Made by a program: the position numbers and the translations under genes. This document shows positions 11,078 to 20,627 of a DNA stretch of 64,000 nt, piece after piece. The first letter of the stretch is position 1. Every line of letters begins with the position of its first letter. The notes below the pieces were generated by a model that was not told the DNA's origin, made no database searches, and worked only from the letters and a program-made list of their open reading frames with translations. The stretch comes from Laburnicola sp. R22_1 (taxonomy: Eukaryota > Ascomycota > Dothideomycetes > Pleosporales > Didymosphaeriaceae), in assembly GCA_014281115.1 (NCBI GenBank), contig JACONQ010000019.1, positions 62,001 through 126,000 on the forward strand, given 5' to 3'.

Positions 11078-12923
11078 TATGCCCGTCGCCGATACGGATC
11101 TTCGCGTCCTGTTAAAGTGGGAGGACAACGCCTGTCTCGATGCCCGCTGGTGGTTGAATTCCGTCACAAGCGATGAGGTCACTTTATGTCGCGGAAGGTG
11201 CCAAGGCCTGCGGGGGAAGGAGAGTAAACCGTCCGCTGGTGCAGCTCTAAAATTATTGATGTCGATAGCCGAGCGAAAATAGGACAGGATGGGCGGGGCG
11301 ACTGGTGAAAGATGGTAGAGTCAACGTCTTCCGGCTGTTCACGCAGCAGATTCAGTTGTTTATTGTTGGAAGACTTTTGTTGGCAAGAGCAGTCGGGTTG
11401 AGCGCGAAAATCCACCTGGGCAGGCACCAGGGCAGCTGGCGAAACACGTGACGCTGAATTCGATGGTCTCCTGGTACATGCAAAGGTTGCGTCACCTGCT
11501 ACGGTAAGTGAAAGCCATCTCGGTACCGAAGAAACCGCCTCGACGCAGGCTTTCCTAATCCCGTGGCCTGTCTGGAGCGTTTGTTCTCTGCGACACCCTA
11601 CAGGCCGATCTCCGACCGCGCAAAGGCTCTCGAGGTCATCATTTTGGCTGCCTGCTAGCTTGCGCCGCACCCTCCGCTTCGCTGAACTCAAAGGACACCC
11701 GGTGACGGTTCACGCAGTTGAGGAAGCCTCGGCCTGCTATCGGGAGGGGGCGTTGCTTCGTGTTTGCCATCTCCATCGGCGAATAGTATGCACGTTTAGT
11801 AGAGCGACATGAAAATCTCACAAACGCCGTTCCCGATAGGTCTCTAGTGTGTCACGGGACGTCGCTTAATGAATGGACACCGTGAAACGACATGTCTACC
11901 TACGCGTCGCCATCAGCGATCAAAATCCTTGCTTGATAGCTACACTCGTAATAATTCAGGTCAAAAGGGACTCACTGTGCGCTCACATGTAGCGCGGCAC
12001 TTTGCGGGGTTGCGAAGCACCTGCCCTACTTGCCCCAGCTAACCAGCTTGCAGAAACAAACGCGATATATAGAAACAAACGCAGTATCGCGGCAGCGGAC
12101 GCGACCTCGGGAGACACGAGCTCCCGTGCATTTCAAAAAAAAAATCCTGGAACCTCCTCCGTGTTCCATCAAAGGAACGCCCTCTCGTAGAAGAGAATCT
12201 CAGCCCCTCGTCACCTCAAAGCGACGAGGTGCCTCGACAACCCGGATATGAAATCATTCCGGGCCTCCCATATCAATATACCTAGCTATCCTCCGAGTCT
12301 AAACATCATCATCTCCACATATGTATTCATGGCCGGTTCCCAGACCGAACTACCTTACCCATTACCCCAAGCCCACCCACTCACCCCAAAACCAACACCA
12401 CGTCCCCGCCGCCTCTCACTCGCTCTCCCCACTTTCAATATACTGCACAGTCCCATCCGTGACGCAAAGAAGCAAGGACACACAAAAGATTCCCTATGGG
12501 AAATGGCAAGCCTTGCTAGCAATGTAGCCTTGTCGGCTTAAGTATAGAATATGTAGATGTGGTACGTTAGGATACGTGATGCAGACACAAACTATACAGC
12601 ACCCTATCTGTGTTACTATTAGGCTGTCTTTTGATAAACATATCAGGATGCAAATAGCCATCTTTAACATCGTAAGTATCAGAGTCAGGATGTCTTACCC
12701 CAGCGTAAGAAGAATAATACCAAGTATGTACGAGAAACATCACAAGCGCAGAAACCCCGCAGATTTTACAAGTTTTTTTTTTTTTTTGGTATTTTCTAGT
12801 AGCTATCCGGGAGACAAACAAGCAAAGCAGAGCAAAGCAGAGCAAACCAACCCAACCCAACCCAACCCAGAACACCACCCAAGCCCAACCCCAAACACCC
12901 CAAACACCCCAACTCCACCCCAC
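11078..12923. other. Intergenic with short simple repeats
   Basis: About 1.8 kb. The left part is the probable promoter of the minisatellite-tailed gene. No coding chain is supported; the small frames overlap on both strands. A poly-T run (about 12775-12787) and short tandem words (gcaaagcaga; cccaa) at about 12820-12870 lie just past the 3' end of the neighbouring minus-strand gene. Confidence 0.5.
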
Positions 12924-14876
12924 TCAAACCCCCGCAGCCCTCCTCGCCGCCATAAACTCCGCCATCGTAGCATCCTGCTGCGCCTGCAACTGCCTCTGAA
13001 AAGCCGCGATCTCGGCATCCGCAACCTCAACCTGCGCCTCGGCCTCGCGATTGAGCCGCTCCGCCTTCTCGAGCGCCTCCCGCTGCCGCTGCGCGCCAAA
13101 CTTGTCGCCGAACTGCTTCTCCCTAGCCTCCGCTTCGAGCGGGTGCTCGCCGTTGAACAGCGGCAGGAGGAGGCGGGATTTCTCCATCGGGGTGAGGTCG
13201 ATGAAGCGGAGGGCGAGAAGCTCCCGGACGGGACGGCCGCGGGGTTGCTGCGCGGGATCGAAAGGTGCGGGGCTGGTGCGGGAGCGCTTGGCGGCTTCCA
13301 TGCGCTGGAGGACGGAGTTGCGGCCGCGCTTCTTGGAGGGGGTGGGGGAGGGGATGGGGACCGCGGCGACGGGAGGGGCGGCGACGACGGGCTGCTGCTT
13401 GCCGACGGGCTGCTTGCCGCGGCGCTTCTCGGACATGGGAGGGGTGGGGATGGTCGAGGATTTCTTGGGCGCAGGGCGGGTCGCCTTGGTGGAGGGGCGG
13501 GTGGGTGCCTTGATGAGTCGGTTCGTCGTGGGCGGTTGGGCGACCTGCTGCTGCGGGAAAGGTGCCATCTGACGCATCATGGCGGGATGCTGAGGGAAAG
13601 GTGCCATCTGATGCATTGCGGCGGGATGCTGAACGTTGTTGAACTGGTGGTTATTGTTCCTGTTGATGAACTTCTCCGCGTTCTGAGCATTCTGAGCATT
13701 GGTGAACTCGTAGCTGTCCAGGTCGATGATGGTTTTGGACTCGTGGTTAGCGTTGCCGTGGATAGACGGGGTAGGACCAGGCTGATATTTGGCGTTGCCG
13801 TGGACAGACGAGGTAGGACCAGACTGATATTTGGCGTTGCCGTGGACAGACGGGGTAGGACCAGGCTGATATTTGGCGTTGCCATGGACAGACCAGATAG
13901 CGCCAGGCTGATAGCTGACGTTGCTATGAACGAACGAGGTAGGGTCGGCAGTCCTCTGAACGTTCGCTGACTCGTAGCCCTGGTTGAACGCGACAAGGGC
14001 GTTGATATGCTCTTCAGGCATAATGCTGAACTCGGGTTGGCTCTGAGCTGCAGCCTTCTCCACGGACACGCTGGGCTTGGCCACGGCAGCGTTGGCACCA
14101 GCAGCAGACTCGCCTGCTGGCCCGACATTGTCGAATACATTGTCATCGAGGTAGGAGGTGAAGCCGCCTTGGTTGCGATCAAGGGTCTGGATGAAGATGT
14201 CGTCATAGTCGTTGTTGTTGAACAGGGCTTCGAATGAGTTCTGATCATGAGGACCGTCGGCACCATTGGCGTCGCTGGCGGGTTGGGCAGCGTCGGTGGC
14301 GTCGAGATCGCCGGTGAAACCAAAGAGATCATCTAAGTCATCACCGCCCTCATCGCCATCATCGCCATCGGCAGACTGGGTAGCAGCCGAGTCGCCCTCA
14401 GCAACATTATCGCTGCTCTGGCTGTTGTCGGGGAAATCGGAGAAGTCGAAGAACTCGGAGCCGTCAGTGCCATTGGTGAACTGCGCAGCTGCGGTGTTGT
14501 TCTCGCTCTCGGCGCCGACGTTGGTGTACTGGCTAGCGAAGTCGGAGCTGGAGGTGCCGAAGTTGGAGTTATCGTTGATGTTGAAGGAGTCGCTGGAGGA
14601 GAGACCGAAGAACGGGTCCGAGCCGCCGTTGACGTTGTTGCCAGTAGCGTAGAGGTCGCCGGTCAGAAAGTTGCAGTCACTTCCGGCGTCGAATTGAGTG
14701 AATCCCGCGTCGAACTGGGCGCCGACGCCAGCGATGTTCTCGAAGACGCCGCCGCCATTGAAATTGGCGCCATTGGATCCGACCGCACCCAGGAAGTCCA
14801 ATTCGGCGCACCCGGTGTTGTCGGGGGTGAAGCCGCTGGGAGCGTTCATGCCGGGGATGGAGTTGTAACGAGACAT
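12924..14876 (-). CDS. Low-complexity protein with basic linker and C-terminal coiled coil
   Basis: A single uninterrupted 650-codon frame begins MSRYNSIPGMNAPSGFTPDN. The first half is acidic and rich in Asn, Asp, Gly and Phe. About residues 310-380 hold a tandem 14-residue repeat (GNAKYQPGPTPSVH type). Next come Met/Pro/Gln-rich segments, then a Lys/Arg-rich stretch with KKRGRN and KRSR that could be a nuclear localisation signal. The last roughly 100 residues (from PRGRPVRELLALRFIDLTP) are highly charged with heptad-like spacing, suggesting a coiled coil. I do not recognise the family. A nuclear regulatory role would fit the composition but is inference only. Codon use is strongly GC-biased at third positions, supporting real coding. 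Confidence 0.8.
   Translation of the reverse strand: MSRYNSIPGMNAPSGFTPDNTGCAELDFLGAVGSNGANFNGGGVFENIAGVGAQFDAGFTQFDAGSDCNFLTGDLYATGNNVNGGSDPFFGLSSSDSFNINDNSNFGTSSSDFASQYTNVGAESENNTAAAQFTNGTDGSEFFDFSDFPDNSQSSDNVAEGDSAATQSADGDDGDEGGDDLDDLFGFTGDLDATDAAQPASDANGADGPHDQNSFEALFNNNDYDDIFIQTLDRNQGGFTSYLDDNVFDNVGPAGESAAGANAAVAKPSVSVEKAAAQSQPEFSIMPEEHINALVAFNQGYESANVQRTADPTSFVHSNVSYQPGAIWSVHGNAKYQPGPTPSVHGNAKYQSGPTSSVHGNAKYQPGPTPSIHGNANHESKTIIDLDSYEFTNAQNAQNAEKFINRNNNHQFNNVQHPAAMHQMAPFPQHPAMMRQMAPFPQQQVAQPPTTNRLIKAPTRPSTKATRPAPKKSSTIPTPPMSEKRRGKQPVGKQQPVVAAPPVAAVPIPSPTPSKKRGRNSVLQRMEAAKRSRTSPAPFDPAQQPRGRPVRELLALRFIDLTPMEKSRLLLPLFNGEHPLEAEAREKQFGDKFGAQRQREALEKAERLNREAEAQVEVADAEIAAFQRQLQAQQDATMAEFMAARRAAGV
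13750..13959. repeat. 42-bp coding tandem repeat, about five units
   Basis: Units starting gcgttgccgtgga recur every 42 bp from 13750; the first four are close copies and the fifth is diverged. They encode the 14-residue repeats of the low-complexity protein. The unit length is a multiple of three, so copy-number change would not break the frame. Confidence 0.9.
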
Positions 14877-16555
14877 TGCGTCGCGCTACGGTAGGAGAAG
14901 ATGTGGGTAGACTTAACGTCGGAACGAGATAGACGATAGGAGATGGTTGACGTGTAGTCAAATGTAGATAGTAGCTGAGAACTGTGCTCGGAGCAGGATG
15001 TATGCAGGTGCAGAAGATGAGAAGCAAGCAGATGTAAGTAGAGAGTTGGGGAGAAGTAGCAGGACGCAAAACCTTTTGTATAGAGCGCCTCGAAAGCACC
15101 GATTAACTTCCCCAGCCTCCTGGAGTGCTGGAGGCCCCTGCGTTCACCGCTGGCCCGTGCATTCATCGCAGCGCTGCGACAAATGTGGGGCGGTTCTGCT
15201 AGGATCAGAGGTGTAAAACTAGATTTCTGCCCAAAGAGAGCAGAAAGAGGTGGCTGGTGGGCTGCCTGTTGGATTTTTGCGGGATTTTTGAGAGCATTCA
15301 CCTTGGTGAAAGGGGCGATTTGACCAACCAGGTACCGTTTCAGAACTTGGCGGCGACGCTCCGCTGCAATGACGCCAAGGTGACCAGCGACTGCTGCCAT
15401 TGAGAGCGTTGAGCAATAGCAACAGCGGTTCTGAAACTTGAAGGGCAGCGCCTCGGTGGAGTCATAATGCGGCATGGAGGGCACGTGGTGAGGTCGATGC
15501 AGGTGGCCAGCGCTCAAGCTCACCTTCACCACCACAGAAGTTAGAACTCATATGACGCAATTTTGCTACTTGCAATCGATGCTACGGAGCTCTGCGCGAA
15601 TTAGCAATAAGATGCAATGTAGAACGGGCTCATCCTACCGCAAGCCGCACCTATGGGATTCCGTCGAAGTTGAAATACTTAGGGCAAGTACCATCTCAAC
15701 CTAAAAGATTGCTGTCAGATTTATCAAAAGCCATATCAAGCTGAGTAATGTATCATAAGCTCCTTTCTCCCATAGTTCGTGCCTTGACCCGTCGTGTTGG
15801 TGTGGCCGTGAAGCGTTTCCATCTTCTCTCACCCCAGTGCCAAGACTTCCACCTTTCGTTACTTCGGAAGGTGCCTAATGGCCAGTTTGACCCCTTGCGT
15901 CGCCTAAACATCCTCGTGAGAAGGCGTGCGTACTCCTGTGTATGAGATTTCCCTCGTGAGATATAGGCGCCCTTTTTTCAGTCTCAGCCGAAAGTGTCCT
16001 TTTCATTTCACTCTTTCCCGCGGTGCCAAGAGGGTCCCTTTTTCTCGAACGCCAACAAGAGCAACACCGTCGCGTCGCATCCGCGTCCATCTTGCCGCCC
16101 TTCTTCTACTCCTAGACTTGGCTCGTGTATTCGAAGTGCGGATGGCGACACCATGACATCCCCTCCCTCATCGCTCCCGCATTTAGCACAATGGCCTCGG
16201 CTACCGCAACCGTACGCGCAACAAGCATCAATCGCCCTCGACACCCCACCTGTCGCTCGACTCCACCACCATCAACACGTAGAAGACCGCCCCATGTTCG
16301 ACGGCCCGAGCTCACGCGACCATAGCTCAAGAAACGGACGATGCTCAACCGAAATATGGAGGTGAAGTGTATGGAGATGGGGTTGGCAGAGAAAAAGGGG
16401 CAGAGACAACGCTTTCGATGGCAAGAAGGATGCGGCGGACGCAGTGCTAGGATAGTCTCTCGTCGTCGAGGCGAAGGCGACGCTGGAACAGTGAGAGGCA
16501 GGATGTGAAGCATTGCAAGCTTCTCGTTTTCGGGCATGAGTAATGTAAAGTCATT
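14877..16555. other. Intergenic, no supported gene
   Basis: The left part is upstream of the low-complexity gene; a 229-codon frame at 14846-15535 overlaps its start, lacks recognisable motifs and probably lies in the 5' region. Further right there are only short frames open on both strands. Confidence 0.5.
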
Positions 16556-16990
16556 CGGCTTTTGGGGCAGAAGGAAGAACCGAAGATGCTGAAGAAGACG
16601 GTTAGGATGCCTCCGAAGATGATGGGCCTAAGGGAAGGGGCCGCGATGTTAAGCTAGAATACTCCGCCATTGTACCCACGGCCATGTACTTGCACCAGAC
16701 CGGTCGGAGGCAAGCCGCCAGAAATGGCGCTCAAAAGGGGGAATTGAATGGCTCAATAGAAGAAAATGGCACATACCTGTTGCTTTCGATTGAACATGGT
16801 GAGATACACCACGAAGTCGCCGAGCAAACCACCCTCGGCCACATCGAGGAGGAAACGCTCAAGAGGAACCTGATATAACTCTTGACAAAACTGTTACACG
16901 ACGATCTGATATGGTTTGGGAACAGGGGACTTACCAACTCGGTGTACGACGAGCCCAATCGTTCCAAATCACGCACAAGCTCCCCATGCA
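16556..16990 (-). pseudogene. Relic of a membrane protein gene
   Basis: Reading the minus strand from 16990, a protein-like amphipathic stretch (HGELVRDLERLGSSYTEL) runs to a good donor, and after a short intron it continues in frame as VPLERFLLDVAEGG. Lower down, at about 16564-16650, another frame encodes a convincing hydrophobic segment (PIIFGGILTVFFSIFGSSF). No start codon precedes the first part (a TAA lies just upstream in frame), and the two parts are separated by a TAG and a frame change. The family is not recognised. Protein-like segments together with several disruptions suggest a decayed gene, but a misplaced intron could explain part of it. Confidence 0.35.
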
Positions 16991-18026
16991 AGCGTTACCG
17001 ATATCGCTCTGAAGATGCATGTTAGCAGCCGAAGAAGCGAAGAACCATGGAATCATGCGTTTGTCGAGCATGCAAATGAAGCGTTTGTCAAGTCCGACTG
17101 AAAAGTCAGCAGGGAACCACCGGATCGGTCAAATTTGAATTGGGCTCCTCGACGTCTGAGATGTGCTGGATGACATGGCTCTCCTCGTCCTTTCGCGGGG
17201 CCCCTTGCCAGGACATGGTAGGGAAGCGATGTAGCGGATGTCAGACCTTTATAGGGCTGGGGAAGAAGTTAGTAAAGACCATTGCTGATGTGCCTAAAGT
17301 TGCGTACAATGACTGTTAGCTCCATAATACGTAGAATAGACGTGACGACCAACAAGCTAGTTGGTGAGGTAGAATAGGAAGGGCAGTTATTATGGAAGAA
17401 GCAATTGAACACGTAGCAACAACAGTAAGAGAATAGACCTCGCGCCTCCTAGCCACGGTTGTTATTATTCTGAGAATCATGTTTGAGTAAGGCTCCGCTC
17501 AGAGGCGACGGTGAAGAGGTAGCTCATAGGGGTCACGGTGGTTTTTGGAGAGAGCAAACGTCTTCCAAACGGCTTGTTCAAACGGTCGTTCGCCGAGCAG
17601 CGCACACAATGTTCCGCCGACTTAGAACGGCTTGCAACATTAACGGGACAGAATATACGGATGGGAATGCGTGGATTGGATAAACGCTTGGTACGGAGGT
17701 GGGAAGGATGTACGTTTTCCCAAGGTTCCGAGCTTAGTGCGATCTCATCTGATTGGTCAGATTGTTTGACATGCTCAACGTCCATCCTACAGCGTCCAAG
17801 AAAGCGCAACTAACGCTCGTTCCTCATACAATATACCCTGTTTGCTACAAAATTCCGTTGTGCGCAAGCTCTTCCTCTCACTCTCATCATACCCTTCTGC
17901 CTCTGCGCCCACACAGGTATTGAAGACAATGCCATAAACTCTTGGCCAAAGCTTTCCCGAACCTCACCTCAACCACGCCCATCTCCATCGCCGCATCTAC
18001 GTGCCCTCTGCGCCCGCCACAACAAG
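16991..18026. other. Intergenic, promoter side of cyclin H gene
   Basis: About 1 kb without a supported gene. Frames at 17477-17813 are open on both strands and lack motifs. The last 200 bp form the promoter and leader of the cyclin gene. Confidence 0.45.
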
Positions 18027-19381
18027 ATGAAGCTCACCGAAGACGACTTCTACCGCAACTCGTCCCAATACAAGCACTGGTCCTTCACGCCCGCCCAACT
18101 CGCCGCCCTGCGCTCCAAAACCAACCTCCAAGCGACCGAACGCGTCAAAGCAAACGTCGCGCGCCAACGCGCCCAGCGCGCCAAAACGCTCGAATCCAAT
18201 GCGACAGCCTCCGCCTCCGAGGGCTCGCGCGCCAACACGCCCGGCGCAGAGAACAGCAATGGCGGCACGGGCGCGAATACCCCGGTGCGCGGCGCAGGCA
18301 AAGAGGTCGACTGCCTGACCGTGGCTGAGGAAATGCGCCTGGTCGACAAGTTCTGCGAGACGGCCATGGAGCTGGGCAAGTTCATGAAGACGCCGCCCGA
18401 TGTCACGGTACGCCTTCCCCCACCATGTAACATGTCCAACCTGACAAAGCGACACGACAGGCAACCTGCATCCAATTCCTCCGCCGCTTCTACCTCTACA
18501 ACTCGCTCATGACGTACGACGCACAAACCATCTCCCAAACCGCCATGTTCCTCGCCATGAAGACCGAAAACATGACACGTCCCAGCCGCGGCTCCAACGC
18601 CGAAGACTATGTCGCCAAACTGCCCAACCGCAACCGCGAGCAGATTCTCGCGCCCGAGTACCTCATCGTGCAAGCGCTGCGCTTCAACTTCGACGTGCGG
18701 CACCCGTTCCGCGGGCTCAAGGGTGCGCATCTAGAACTAGCCGACGTGCAGAAGGGCGCATACGTGCCCCTGGCGCACGACACGCGATCCGCGGCCGACC
18801 TGCGGAGCGAGATGCTGCGACTTCCCAAGAAAGCCGGGGGCGCACCGGCAGCACAGGATGCAAGCGAAGAAGAGGCATCCACCAGGCTGAACAACGCCTA
18901 CGCGTTCGCATCCAACATCCTCAAGACAGCCGCCCAGCTCACAGACGCATACTTCCACTACACGCCCTCGCAGATCATGCTCGCCGCGCACCTCCTCGCC
19001 GACGAGCCCCTCACAACCTTCTACCTCTCCACCAAAATGCCCGCTTCGTCGCCCACGTCCGCCAAACTGCTCGCCACGCTGCGCGCCTGCGCGTCCCTGC
19101 TCTCTTCCCACAGCAGCTTCACGTCGTCCACGACTTCCGCCGCAGACAAAGAAGCGCGCGACAAGCGCGAGAAGAAGGAGATCAGCGCGCTGATGAAGAA
19201 GCTGAAACTGTGTCGCGATCCGGATAAGGTGGATTTGGTGAAGCTGAACCAGGCGCAGAAGCGGGATGCGGTCAAGGATGGGGAGCTGGAGGAGAGCAAG
19301 GCGAAGCGGAGGAAGTTGGGGAGGGAGCGGGCCGAGGCCGAGGCGGATGCGTTTTGGGGGCCGGAATTGCCGAAGCGGTAA
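18027..19381 (+). CDS. ccl1: Cyclin H-like subunit of TFIIH kinase (Ccl1 homologue)
   Basis: Exons 18027-18407 and 18461-19381 with a 53-bp GTACGC...CAG intron give 433 residues. The N-terminus (KLTEDDFYRNSSQYKHWSF) and the cyclin box (EEMRLVDKFCETAMELGKF, then IQFLRRFYLYNS and ISQTAMFLAMKTEN) match the Ccl1/Mcs2/cyclin H pattern, including the conserved EQILAPEYLIVQALRFNF-type second helix. The C-terminus is long, Lys-rich and probably a charged helix. By family knowledge the protein pairs with Kin28/Cdk7 and, within TFIIH, phosphorylates the RNA polymerase II C-terminal domain in the nucleus. It is longer than human cyclin H (323 residues), mainly from a Ser/Ala/Thr-rich insert around residues 50-95 and the tail. 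Confidence 0.9.
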
Positions 19382-19625
19382 TTGGGTGGGTGGGTGCGAG
19401 ATTGCGTTGCATTGCTGGTGTTTGGGTTTGGGGGGAAATGGGTAGACGGGCATATTTGGCGTTTGGGGATATACCACGACTGGCTCTCTGTCTCTGTTGA
19501 AGATCTACCATTTTGTACAATCAAGACGTGACACACGCGACAGTTGAAAAAACCACGTGCACTTTTTTTTTATTCCAAGTTGCTATGCCATGTCTCCCGT
19601 TGCTATTAATCAATCTCAGCACCTT

Positions 19626-19674
<49 letters not shown>

Positions 19675-19775
19675 TATATATATACACACACATATACACA
19701 CACACATATACACACACACATATACACACACACATATACACACACACATATACACACACACATATACACACACAC
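19626..19775. repeat. Compound (CA)n/(TA)n microsatellite
   Basis: A pure CA run, a TA run and then about ten copies of a CA-TA block (cacatatacacaca type) fill roughly 150 bp just downstream of the cyclin gene. Such alternating purine-pyrimidine DNA can form Z-DNA or cruciforms and is normally length-variable. Confidence 0.95.
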
Positions 19776-20627
19776 GTAAAGCTTAAATCCCACATCCCAC
19801 ATCCCAATCCCAAATTCCAAAGACACAGGCAGAATAATATAACGTACCCTCCCTCCACCGCAGCAGCAGCCGAATAAGTCCCAGTCCAAGTCGAAGCGTC
19901 CAAATCCGCGTCCAAATCCGCGTCCACTACTAGATCCATTCAAACGTTGATTGATCGATGAATTTAAAGGATAATAAGTCGATTTGATATAGCAGCAAGC
20001 ATGATATTCATCCGTTCCTCCGTTCCTCCGTCCGTCTGTCCGGTACTTTGTTCAGTCGTTGGCTGATGGGAATGGTATCCTTGTTGACTTGTTGAGTTAG
20101 ACTCGTGGTGTCACTGGTGTGGTGCTTCGTATGCGGGTGGGAGGAATGTGAGGATAGGATGGGACAGGGTAGGGAGGGAGGGGTACGTACTTACTTGGTA
20201 TAAGCGCAGGTTGGTGGACGGACTGATCGAGGAAGTGACCGGACTAACGAACTGAACTGAACTGAATGAACTGATGACTTTGACTGCGTCGCATGCATGC
20301 GGGAAAGATTGGGGTGATTGAATGGCAAGAGTAGACTCGCGACTCTTTTGGGGAGGGGGGGAGTTAGGATGGAATAGATATCGAAAGTCAAAACCGAAAA
20401 TGAAAAATATATCGTCTCCGCCTTGTCCCCGGTAGGCAGGTAGTCGGGCGGTCCCTACGGATGATCCGTCCATGCATCCATTCCATGCATCCATCAAACC
20501 AGCACCATAAACCCCTCCCTCCCTCCCGCCGTCTTCCCTCCACGCACTCCCTTTTCTCCAGTCCAATGTCCCCTCCCGACCCCACTCATCGCCTCATCCC
20601 CCACAAGACCGCACGCAATCACACTCC
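19776..20627. other. Intergenic between convergent genes
   Basis: About 850 bp between the microsatellite and the 3' end of the next minus-strand gene. Small frames are open on the minus strand at 20111-20585 but have no motif and probably lie in its 3' region. Confidence 0.45.

Noticed and set aside
14846..15535. 229-codon minus-strand frame overlapping the start of the low-complexity gene
   Set aside because: It overlaps a better supported start in another frame and has no motifs; most likely 5' flank.
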